Below are positions 4,879-9,933 of a stretch of DNA of 9,933 nucleotides, piece after piece. The position numbers were made by a program, and so were the translations under genes. The DNA is taken from assembly GCA_031292015.1 (NCBI GenBank), contig JARLHY010000166.1:1-9933 (forward strand). Reading direction: 5' to 3'. The notes beneath the pieces were generated by a model. It ran no database searches, had not been told where the DNA came from, and worked only from the letters and a program-made list of their open reading frames with translations. Each line of letters starts with the position of its first letter. Positions within the stretch are counted from its first letter, which is position 1. This DNA is from Negativicutes bacterium. GTDB taxonomy: Bacteria; Bacillota_C; Negativicutes; Sporomusales_B; JARLHX01.

Positions 4879-6157
4879 GTTCTTTTCCTCCCCAGGGATT
4901 TTCTTTCAGCGTGTCCTTCATTTCATTGGTCATGCCTGGTACATATTCTTTCGGATCGACAATGGTCGGAGTGATTAGGATAATCAGTTCGGTCTCGTCG
5001 CGGCTGAACTCCCGGCTGGTGAACAGCTTGCCCAGCACCGGCAGGTCGGCCAGGAGAGGAATCTTGGTCACAGCCTGGGACGTCGTGCTGGAAATCAGGC
5101 CACCGATGGCCATGGTCTGCCCGGAGGACAGGGCCACCGCCGCCTCGGCCGAACGCTTCGTTATAGGATAGATCTGAAAATTGGCGCTCAGGCCGATCTT
5201 GTGGTCGCTGCTCCAGTCGACGGCGCTGACTTCGGCTTGGACCTTGCTGTTGATCAGACCCTCGTTATTGACATCAGGCTCGATGTTCAGCTTGATGCCA
5301 TATTCCTTCCACTCCACCGACACCACGCCGTTCTGCACCGACACCGGTACCGGAATCTCGCCGCCGACGATAATATTGGCTTTTTCACCGCTCAGGGTGA
5401 TCACGTTGGGCTGGGACAGAATCTTGGCCAATCCTTGCTGGACAAGGGCCTCCAACTGAGCGTTGATGTCCCAGTAGCCACCGTACCCGCCCCAGCTCTT
5501 GCCCATAGGATTTCCCGAGCTGGCGAGCGCTTCATTGTAATATTCCGTGGTGCCGCCAGGACTAAGATGGGGGGTCTGCCCAAACTGGAAGACGCCTGGA
5601 CTTGAAGTATCGTGACCCCATTTGATGCCCAGGTTGTTGGTTTTCGTCTTATTAATCTCAATGATTTTTGCTTCAATTTTTACCTGGACCGGCCGGGTGA
5701 TCTCTAGCAGATTGATCACTTTCTCGCCATAAGCCGAGGCAACTTTTTCGGCCCGCATCCGCTGATACTGGTCATTGACCTTTCCTTCCAGGATGATGCT
5801 TTTGTTGACCTTGCTCACCCGGATATCGGAATAACCGAGGATGGTCTTAATGTCGTTGGCGATCTGGGTGTCGTTGGTGCCCACTTCGACTTCATAGCTT
5901 GTCCGGCCACCTGCCGCCCAGATGTGGAGGGTGGTCGTCCCGGGCGCTTTTCCCACCACCAGGATTTCCGAGCCGGAAACCACGATGATGTCGGCGATGT
6001 CCGGGTTGGCCACCGCCACCCGCTCCACCCCGCCGATATTCAGGATCTGGGACTGATTGACCGCCACCGTCAGCCTGTCGGCCGCGGCCGCCGTGAGCGG
6101 CAGAGCCAGACAAAATACTATCATTATATATAGGCATATTTTCCGTCTGTTTGCCAT
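4862..6157 (-). CDS. cpaC: CpaC/RcpA secretin, outer-membrane channel of the Flp/Tad pilus
   Basis: A 431-residue secretin that forms the outer-membrane pore through which the pilus leaves. A signal peptide (about 1-26: MANRRK, hydrophobic core, cut after TAAAA) is followed by the pilus-secretin N-domain (about 28-92), a BON-like domain (about 96-150, with IILEGKVND) and the secretin core (about 235-400). Core hallmarks are QPNVITLSGEKANIIVGGEI (249-268), VEWKEYGIKLNIEP (281-294), SSGQTMAIGGLI (344-355) and the closing block IPLLADLPVLGKLF (366-379) with TELIILITPTIV (389-400). I chose the ATG at 6155-6157, which follows AGAAGG with 7 nt spacing and begins directly with the signal peptide. 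A TTG 54 bp upstream would add a polar stretch with no clear role. It lies 40 bp after cpaB and overlaps tadZ by 17 bp. A secretin implies an outer membrane. No pilotin lipoprotein gene is visible. Confidence 0.94.
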   Translation of the reverse strand: MANRRKICLYIMIVFCLALPLTAAAADRLTVAVNQSQILNIGGVERVAVANPDIADIIVVSGSEILVVGKAPGTTTLHIWAAGGRTSYEVEVGTNDTQIANDIKTILGYSDIRVSKVNKSIILEGKVNDQYQRMRAEKVASAYGEKVINLLEITRPVQVKIEAKIIEINKTKTNNLGIKWGHDTSSPGVFQFGQTPHLSPGGTTEYYNEALASSGNPMGKSWGGYGGYWDINAQLEALVQQGLAKILSQPNVITLSGEKANIIVGGEIPVPVSVQNGVVSVEWKEYGIKLNIEPDVNNEGLINSKVQAEVSAVDWSSDHKIGLSANFQIYPITKRSAEAAVALSSGQTMAIGGLISSTTSQAVTKIPLLADLPVLGKLFTSREFSRDETELIILITPTIVDPKEYVPGMTNEMKDTLKENPWGGKEHGGKN

Positions 6158-6197
6158 GATCCAACCTTCTTTCCTGGCCGCTTGCTTTCGGCTTGCG

Positions 6198-7046
6198 TCA
6201 GTTTGCGTCAAGTTTGGTGCCGCGAATCACCTGGATTATAGGTCCCGGCGGGGCCGGAGCCTTGGCCGGCGGCGCCGTGGCCCGAGCCTCACTGTCACTG
6301 CCGCCTTTTGGGGAAGTTGCATATGATCCTACCAGTTCCTTTGGAGTGACGCCATTGGCCGCCACTGCCCCGCTGCTCGGTATATACGGCCGAAGAGCCA
6401 TACGGATCTTGCCCTTTTCGTCCGCCACTGTCAGCTTGGCGGCTTCTTCCGGAGTCACCGCCAGAGTCACGGTCGTTTTGCTGGTGGTCTCTTTCTTCTC
6501 CTTGCCGGCATCGGCCTGCCCGGCCTCGGTCTCGCGGTCGGCAGCCAGCACCAGCAGATTCTGCAGCACGATTTGGCTGACATTCTCGCCGACGGTGTTG
6601 GTGTCGAAGGTAACAAGAACATCGACATAGTCGCCAGCTTTGACGAAACCGGCCACACCCGTCACCTCGGTCACCGCAACAGTCATCGCCCGCTTATCAT
6701 TAGGAATGGTACCGGCGAATCCTCTTGTCTGACCCGGCACCGCCAACCGCCGCTGGGTAATCTGTTCGCCGGCGACAATCTGTTCGCGGCTGGTTACGCC
6801 GACTACATCGGCCGTCGCGACAATCGCTCCCGGCTGAATATATTCCGCCGGCACCGAACTCTCCTGCACCATTTCGGGCGTAATCACGGTTTTGGGCGGG
6901 ATATCGACTTTGGCTACGATCACCGGCTTGCCGGGCTTGATCGCCTGGTTGGCAACGCCCTTAAGATAGCTGTATACAAGCCCGGTAGTCAGCAAGCTCA
7001 AAATCAGAGCTATCACCATCAGCCCCCGGCCCGAAAGTTTTGCCAT
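6198..7046 (-). CDS. cpaB: CpaB/RcpC, SAF-domain periplasmic component of the Flp/Tad pilus
   Basis: A 282-residue protein. It has one N-terminal membrane anchor (about 8-27), a SAF domain (about 41-100: VIVAKVDIPPKTVITPEMV, then VVGVTSREQIVAGEQI), the CpaB/RcpC domain (about 110-225, with VKAGDYVDVLVTF at 135-147), and a Pro/Ala-rich segment (about 256-270) before a short C-terminus. CpaB/RcpC acts in the periplasm with the secretin and is thought to gate or stabilise the channel, possibly through SAF contact with peptidoglycan. The ATG at 7044-7046 follows GGGAGGG with 7 nt spacing; an in-frame TTG two codons upstream is too close to that site to be the start. It is the first gene of the cpaB-cpaC-tadZ-tadB operon, with a promoter at 7093-7121 and regulatory boxes at 7121-7160. 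A TTGCGTCA direct repeat (6193-6200 and 6203-6210) spans its stop codon. Confidence 0.93.
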   Translation of the reverse strand: MAKLSGRGLMVIALILSLLTTGLVYSYLKGVANQAIKPGKPVIVAKVDIPPKTVITPEMVQESSVPAEYIQPGAIVATADVVGVTSREQIVAGEQITQRRLAVPGQTRGFAGTIPNDKRAMTVAVTEVTGVAGFVKAGDYVDVLVTFDTNTVGENVSQIVLQNLLVLAADRETEAGQADAGKEKKETTSKTTVTLAVTPEEAAKLTVADEKGKIRMALRPYIPSSGAVAANGVTPKELVGSYATSPKGGSDSEARATAPPAKAPAPPGPIIQVIRGTKLDAN

Positions 7047-7092
7047 GCTCAATCCCTCCCGTAAGCAGGTCGCAAATTCTCAAATTAACTTC

Positions 7093-7121
7093 ATTGTAAC
7101 CTGCCTCGCTCTATTTCTCCA
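7093..7121 (-). promoter_or_regulatory. Promoter of the cpaB-cpaC-tadZ-tadB operon
   Basis: On the minus strand TACAAT (7098 to 7093) is the -10 and TGGAGA (7121-7116, spacing 17) matches the -35 consensus at 4 of 6 positions. The predicted start point is near 7086, about 40 nt before the cpaB ATG. GTTACAATGAA (7100-7090) is identical over 11 bp to the flp promoter. Confidence 0.65.
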
Positions 7122-7160
7122 TCCGACTGCCGCCTTAAACTGATTGAATCCTCGGTCTCG
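7121..7160 (-). promoter_or_regulatory. Tandem regulatory boxes upstream of cpaB
   Basis: On the minus strand the distal box CGAGACCGAGGATTCAAT (7160 to 7143) fits YGRGACCGNGNNYYCART fully, and TAAGGCGGCAGTCGGAT (7137 to 7121) is the more divergent proximal box, 23 bp on. GGTCTC (plus, 7154-7159) is 56 bp upstream of the -10 edge. This is the same layout as upstream of flp and tadE. Confidence 0.55.
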
Positions 7161-7166
7161 TTTTTG

Positions 7167-7185
7167 TGGGACTATCGGCCCAGTC
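7167..7185 (+). promoter_or_regulatory. Possible extra regulon box in plus orientation
   Basis: TGGGACTATCGGCCCAGTC matches the flp distal box at 13 of 19 positions, counting the shared GCCCAGT end. It begins 7 bp from the cpaB distal box but points toward the methyltransferase gene. No partner box or well-placed -10 follows it at the usual distance, so its function is uncertain. Confidence 0.25.
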
Positions 7186-7261
7186 GCGGGTATCTGACCT
7201 CCAGCGACGGCCAAGCAGCCGAAAGCTCCGCCGAAGACTATGATTGATTGTCATCCTTGAT

Positions 7262-7280
7262 TTGGGACTCAGGTCCCAAT
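7262..7280. repeat. Near-perfect palindrome resembling the regulon box
   Basis: TTGGGAC-TCAG-GTCCCAA is a 7-bp dyad with a 4-bp centre. Including the next T it matches the tadE distal box (TTGGGACCGGGTCCTCAAT) at 13 of 19 positions. It could be an operator for the plus-strand gene, about 100 bp upstream of its ATG, or a remote site for cpaB. The dyad is visible; the role is inferred. Confidence 0.4.
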
Positions 7281-7378
7281 TTTCTGGTCCTGGCAAAGCC
7301 AGAAGATAAACCCTCAGTCTCAAGGAACTACGAAAAATCAAATAGAATTTAAACATTGCAAGCGAAAGGAGGTTTGCC

Positions 7379-8071
7379 ATGTCTACGCAAAATATACGCT
7401 TCATCGCCAACGGGATCATCACCGTCTTTTCTTTTCTGGTTATTCTCGGGCGGTTGACGGAACCTTCTACTTCCGGCTATCACTGGCTGTGGGGAATACC
7501 GGCCCTGCTTATCCTCTTCCTTGACATCTACTTTTTGACAAAAAGTCTGCTGCGTGAACCAAAAGGAGCCGATACTTCGCTGACGGCTTTCATGATCAGC
7601 GTGGGCGGATCGCTGGGTTTTGGTTTCAGCGCCTTCGCTATTGGTTATCCGATCGTCGACTTCCTTCCAGTAGACGATCTCAACAACCTGGGCGGCTTTA
7701 TTTCCCTGGTCCCCTATCCGTTCATTATCTGGGCTCTGCTTTGTTTGAAGGACTGCATGACCATCATTCCCGAAGCTCACGCCGTGGTGGCCCGCGGCAT
7801 CTACCGCTATTCGCGCCACCCCTTGTATATGTGCTATATGCTTTGGGCATTCGCCAATATGATGATGTTTCCCTCTTTGCCGATGCTGGCCATCTCTGCC
7901 GCGCATATTGCCGTGTTGTTTATAAGGCTCAAGCGGGAAGAAAAGCTGCTGCTGGCGACCTTCACCGAGTACCGGAGTTACTACGAAACCACCGGCCTCA
8001 TCGGCACCTTCCGATTCCGAATGTTACTGAACGAAAAAGACAACAAAAAACCGGGGTTAGCAACTTGCTAA
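7379..8071 (+). CDS. Integral-membrane methyltransferase, isoprenylcysteine/phospholipid methyltransferase family
   Basis: A 230-residue protein with about five to six hydrophobic segments (about 7-24, 34-53, 69-90, 104-123, 150-183). The C-terminal half has the SAM-binding signature of the ICMT/PEMT superfamily: ARGIYRYSRHPLY with Arg-His-Pro at 146-148, then REEKLL (186-191) and EYRSYYETT (197-205). These enzymes use S-adenosylmethionine to methylate a lipid head group, a prenylated cysteine or another membrane-bound acceptor. The bacterial substrate cannot be told from sequence. The ATG at 7379 follows AAAGGAGGT with good spacing. It is transcribed divergently from the pilus operon and convergently with the decarboxylase gene, so it is a single-gene unit. 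Its last codons, including the TAA stop (8069-8071), lie inside the terminator hairpin. A link to pilus biogenesis is not shown. Confidence 0.8.
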   Translation: MSTQNIRFIANGIITVFSFLVILGRLTEPSTSGYHWLWGIPALLILFLDIYFLTKSLLREPKGADTSLTAFMISVGGSLGFGFSAFAIGYPIVDFLPVDDLNNLGGFISLVPYPFIIWALLCLKDCMTIIPEAHAVVARGIYRYSRHPLYMCYMLWAFANMMMFPSLPMLAISAAHIAVLFIRLKREEKLLLATFTEYRSYYETTGLIGTFRFRMLLNEKDNKKPGLATC

Positions 8072-8082
8072 CCCCGGTTTTT
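8046..8082. terminator. Bidirectional terminator between convergent genes
   Basis: A 16-bp perfect stem (8046-8061 with 8067-8082) with loop AACTT, flanked by A and T runs on both sides, works in either direction. On the plus strand it ends the methyltransferase gene, whose stop codon is inside the 3' arm. On the minus strand it follows the decarboxylase stop (8090-8092) after only 7 bp. Confidence 0.95.
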
Positions 8083-8089
8083 ATCTAAT

Positions 8090-9253
8090 TTATCGCGCGG
8101 ATGCCGGCTGAGCGGCGGAAATTTCAGCGGCGGCTTCTTCCCACAGGAGGATCGGCGCCTTGGCAAAACCGTTGAATACGGTGGCTGAGGCCGATGTATA
8201 GGCCCCGCAGTTGGGCACCAGCAGCAGATCGTCCACCGCCAGCGGCACTGTCGGCTTGTCGCGGAACATGACATCCAGCGAATCGCAACTGGGTCCGGCG
8301 AAGGTGGCAGGAATCCGTCTGCCGTCCCTGAAAGCCTGCAGCTCGAAATCCCAGTGGTCGAAGATCACGCCGGAGAAGGTACCGTACAGTCCCTCGTCAA
8401 GGAAATACCACTGCTGGTTGTTGCGGATCTGGGCACCGATAACCCTGGTAATCAGGTTAACCGCCGTGCCGCAGATGAAGCGCCCCGGTTCGGCCCAGAT
8501 TTCGGTGGCCGGGAAATACTCGGTGAGGGCCTGGCTGACGGCGGCGGTCAGGCCGGTAATGTCCACCGTCTCAGAAAGCGTTGGAATGGGAAACCCGCCG
8601 CCGATATCCAGGATCCGAAGGTCAAAACCCTCGGCCTTGGCGGCATCGAACAAGCGGCGGCAAACCTTGATGGCGTCGGTATAGGCTCTGGCGTTGGTGG
8701 ACTGGCTGCCGACATGAAAACACAACCCGCCGACATCCAGCCCCTGACTTTTGGCAATGGCCAGCAGCCGCAAAACCTCGTCAGGGTGGGCGCCAAACTT
8801 CTGATTCAGGTCCACCAGCGCTTCGGGGTTGTCCATTCTCACCCTGAGAAGCACGGTGCCTCCGGGAATCGCCCGGGCGATCCTGGCGATTTCAGCTTCG
8901 CTGTCAAAAGTAAATCTGCTCACGCCGGTGCGGCCGGCTGTCGCCAGCCCGCTGGCCGTTTTCGTGGGATTGGCGTAAATAATGCGATCAGGCCCGACTT
9001 TGAGTTTGGCAAGATCCAGCATCTCGCCGTCGGAGGCGGCGTCGAAATAAGCCCCGATTTCAGCCAAAGCCTGGACCAGGCGGATATCGGGATTGGCTTT
9101 CACCGCGTAGTGCAGTTTTACGCCAGGCAGATTCCGGGCTAAGAAGCGATAGTTCTCCTTGACCTGTTCCAGCGATAAAACCAGCACCGGTGTGCCGTAT
9201 TTTTCAGCCAGCAGATTCACTGCCGGCTGGGTTAGGCTAAAGTACTGCCGCAT
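8090..9253 (-). CDS. PLP-dependent ornithine/lysine decarboxylase (eukaryotic ODC-like fold type III)
   Basis: A 387-residue enzyme of the alanine racemase-like decarboxylase family (ODC, lysine, diaminopimelate and arginine decarboxylases). Visible motifs are PLP lysine Lys52 in HYAVKANP, PLP-stacking His180 in CFHVGSQ, the glycine loop DIGGGFP (216-222), the phosphate-binding EPGR (255-258), and the dimer-interface catalytic Cys323-Asp324 in GPSCDSLD (320-327). The Cys-Asp pair is typical of ornithine/lysine decarboxylases and argues against diaminopimelate decarboxylase. The product would be putrescine, cadaverine or both; specificity cannot be fixed here. In Selenomonas, a relative of this type makes cadaverine that is attached to peptidoglycan and helps hold the outer membrane, which suits a diderm with a secretin. 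I chose the ATG at 9251-9253 because GTAGGGG precedes it at proper spacing; an ATG 36 bp upstream has no ribosome site. It is a single-gene unit with a promoter at 9298-9325 and a terminator at 8046-8082. Confidence 0.9.
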   Translation of the reverse strand: MRQYFSLTQPAVNLLAEKYGTPVLVLSLEQVKENYRFLARNLPGVKLHYAVKANPDIRLVQALAEIGAYFDAASDGEMLDLAKLKVGPDRIIYANPTKTASGLATAGRTGVSRFTFDSEAEIARIARAIPGGTVLLRVRMDNPEALVDLNQKFGAHPDEVLRLLAIAKSQGLDVGGLCFHVGSQSTNARAYTDAIKVCRRLFDAAKAEGFDLRILDIGGGFPIPTLSETVDITGLTAAVSQALTEYFPATEIWAEPGRFICGTAVNLITRVIGAQIRNNQQWYFLDEGLYGTFSGVIFDHWDFELQAFRDGRRIPATFAGPSCDSLDVMFRDKPTVPLAVDDLLLVPNCGAYTSASATVFNGFAKAPILLWEEAAAEISAAQPASAR

Positions 9254-9297
9254 ATCAATCCCCCTACTTTTTTCTTTTCGGCAAAACATACGCTATG

Positions 9298-9325
9298 ATT
9301 TTATCATAACTGGCCGAAAGTGCAA
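9298..9325 (-). promoter_or_regulatory. Promoter of the decarboxylase gene
   Basis: On the minus strand TTGCAC (9325-9320) and TAAAAT (9303-9298) are 16 bp apart, a good vegetative-type promoter. The predicted start point is near 9291, about 37 nt before the preferred ATG at 9253. That start point falls about 2 nt upstream of the alternative ATG at 9289, which further argues against that start. Confidence 0.65.
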
Positions 9326-9400
9326 TAGGAAAAATCCAGGCTTAACAAAACCTGAAGAAAGGCGATTTGCCGCCGGCCTTTCGCCAGATGGAGACAGCGA

Positions 9401-9429
9401 AGAAAAAGCCAACCCGAAGGTTGGCTTTT
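9401..9429 (-). terminator. Terminator of the flavoprotein gene
   Basis: An 11-bp perfect stem (9404-9414 with 9419-9429) closes a UUCG tetraloop with a C-G pair on the minus strand, followed by a T-rich tail. It starts 25 bp after the stop of the flavoprotein gene. The stem begins with an A/T-rich stretch, so about five T of the tail belong to the stem and its flank. Confidence 0.88.
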
Positions 9430-9454
9430 GTTGGTTTTTCTATTGACGAACGCC

Positions 9455-9933
9455 TCAGAGCTTTGCCACGAAATCCCGGCCAAAGTTCGCGCAGTTTTCG
9501 CTGGCTGCAGCGTCGGGATTCCACATAATCCGCAAGGGATCATTAACTATGGTTAACCCGGCTGCCTGCAGTTTCTCGCTGATTTCCTTGGCCGACTCAC
9601 CGCTCCAGCCGTAAGCACCGAAACCGGCAGCCTTTTTGTTTTTGAACGCCATGCCCTTGATTTCTTCCAGAATGGCGGCGATGGATGACAACGTTCCTTT
9701 GTTGACGGTGGGCGAACCGACCACGATGGCCTTGGACTTGAAGACTTCGGTGAGAATGTCGGTCTTGTCCGAGCGGCCCGAATTGAAGACCTTGATCGTC
9801 ACGGCAGGATCGGCCGCCTTGATGCCTTCGACGATGGCCTCAGCCATCAGCCGGGTACCGTTCCACATGGTATCGTAGATGACGGTGATCTGATTTTCCT
9901 GATAGCTGTTGGCCCATTTGGCGTAGGCCTCGA
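9455..9933 (-). CDS. FprA-type diiron flavoprotein (C-terminal flavodoxin domain), 5' end outside window
   Basis: The last 158 residues are visible; the start lies beyond the right edge. The visible part begins EAYAKWANSYQENQITVIYD, followed by the FMN-binding loop DTMWNGT. Later flavin contacts are SPTVNKGTL and the aromatic FGAYGWSGES loop. The stretch before the loop (YAKWA) matches the linker joining the N-terminal metallo-beta-lactamase-like diiron domain to flavodoxin in A-type flavoproteins (FprA, rubredoxin:oxygen oxidoreductase, NorV). These reduce O2 to water or NO to N2O in anaerobes, so this is probably an oxygen or nitric oxide protection enzyme. No C-terminal rubredoxin domain is attached: the protein ends right after flavodoxin. 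A stand-alone flavodoxin-like protein is possible but less likely, because the frame continues without a start. The stop is at 9455-9457 and the terminator at 9401-9429. Confidence 0.82.
   Translation of the reverse strand, partial: EAYAKWANSYQENQITVIYDTMWNGTRLMAEAIVEGIKAADPAVTIKVFNSGRSDKTDILTEVFKSKAIVVGSPTVNKGTLSSIAAILEEIKGMAFKNKKAAGFGAYGWSGESAKEISEKLQAAGLTIVNDPLRIMWNPDAAASENCANFGRDFVAKL

Larger units (their letters stand above)
7047..7378. other. Divergent intergenic region between cpaB and the methyltransferase gene
   Basis: This stretch carries no credible gene. It holds the cpaB leader, promoter and boxes (7047-7160), two box-like elements in plus orientation (7167-7185 and 7262-7280, listed separately), and the methyltransferase ribosome site AAAGGAGGT (7365-7373). 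A promoter for the plus-strand gene is not clear: TAGAAT at 7343-7348 and TATGAT at 7239-7244 are possible -10 elements, but neither has a convincing -35. Confidence 0.6.

Noticed and set aside
4108..4974. Long plus-strand open frame (288 codons) opposite tadZ
   Set aside because: It is a shadow of the tadZ/secretin coding strand; no recognisable domain, and the opposite strand has full receiver and ATPase motifs.
6193..6210. TTGCGTCA direct repeat at the end of cpaB
   Set aside because: Only two 8-bp copies, no further copies nearby and no link to a promoter or mobile element; probably coincidental.
7286..7316. GGCAAAGCC followed by AAACCC, resembling fragments of a c-di-GMP (GEMM) riboswitch
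   Set aside because: Only short fragments match; the paired helices, the GAAA tetraloop region and the closing 3' part of the GEMM consensus cannot be found in order.
7349..7906. Minus-strand open frame opposite the methyltransferase gene
   Set aside because: The composition is highly charged and His/Gln-rich with no domain, and the plus strand has a clear ribosome site and membrane-protein pattern.
9251..9289. Upstream ATG at 9289 as start of the decarboxylase
   Set aside because: No ribosome site precedes it, the predicted transcription start (near 9291) is practically on it, and GTAGGGG sits correctly before the ATG at 9253.

Overview
The window reads as part of the chromosome of a diderm Firmicute, most likely one of the Negativicutes (Sporomusa/Selenomonas relatives). 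Three things point there. A full outer-membrane secretin of the Flp/Tad pilus sits beside a DegS-type kinase, which is a Firmicute family. A eukaryote-like ornithine/lysine decarboxylase is present, of the kind that in Selenomonas supplies cadaverine for peptidoglycan. Shine-Dalgarno sites are strong (GGAGG type). The assignment is inferred from gene content; no rRNA or other marker is in view.

Positions 1-7046 hold a Flp/Tad pilus locus, all on the minus strand. In transcription order it runs: cpaB/rcpC (SAF-domain periplasmic protein), cpaC/rcpA (secretin), tadZ/cpaE (receiver plus MinD-like ATPase) and tadB (inner-membrane platform), ending at a terminator. Then comes degS (histidine kinase) with its own promoter and terminator, flp (major pilin) with its own promoter and strong terminator, and last a tadE-tadG minor pilin operon that leaves the window on the left. 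The pilus ATPase (tadA/cpaF), tadC and the prepilin peptidase are not here; tadZ and tadB are only 15 bp apart. The flp reading frame carries a one-base shift after 27 codons, so as written the pilin is truncated.

The strongest regulatory signal is common to the three pilus promoters (cpaB, flp, tadE). Each has a TACAAT -10 element inside GYTACAATGR and a poor -35. Each also has two GRGACC-type boxes exactly 23 bp apart at identical distances upstream. This looks like one activator controlling the whole pilus regulon. degS lacks the boxes. DegS, or a DegU-like partner encoded elsewhere, is an obvious but unproven candidate for the upstream signal.

Positions 7047-7378 are a divergent intergenic region with the cpaB promoter and further box-like or palindromic sequences. 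The gene at 7379-8071 (plus strand) encodes a membrane methyltransferase of the isoprenylcysteine/phospholipid methyltransferase type. It converges on a PLP-dependent ornithine/lysine decarboxylase (8090-9253, minus), and the two share a bidirectional terminator. The right edge holds the C-terminal flavodoxin domain of an FprA-type diiron flavoprotein (9455-9933, minus) with its own terminator.
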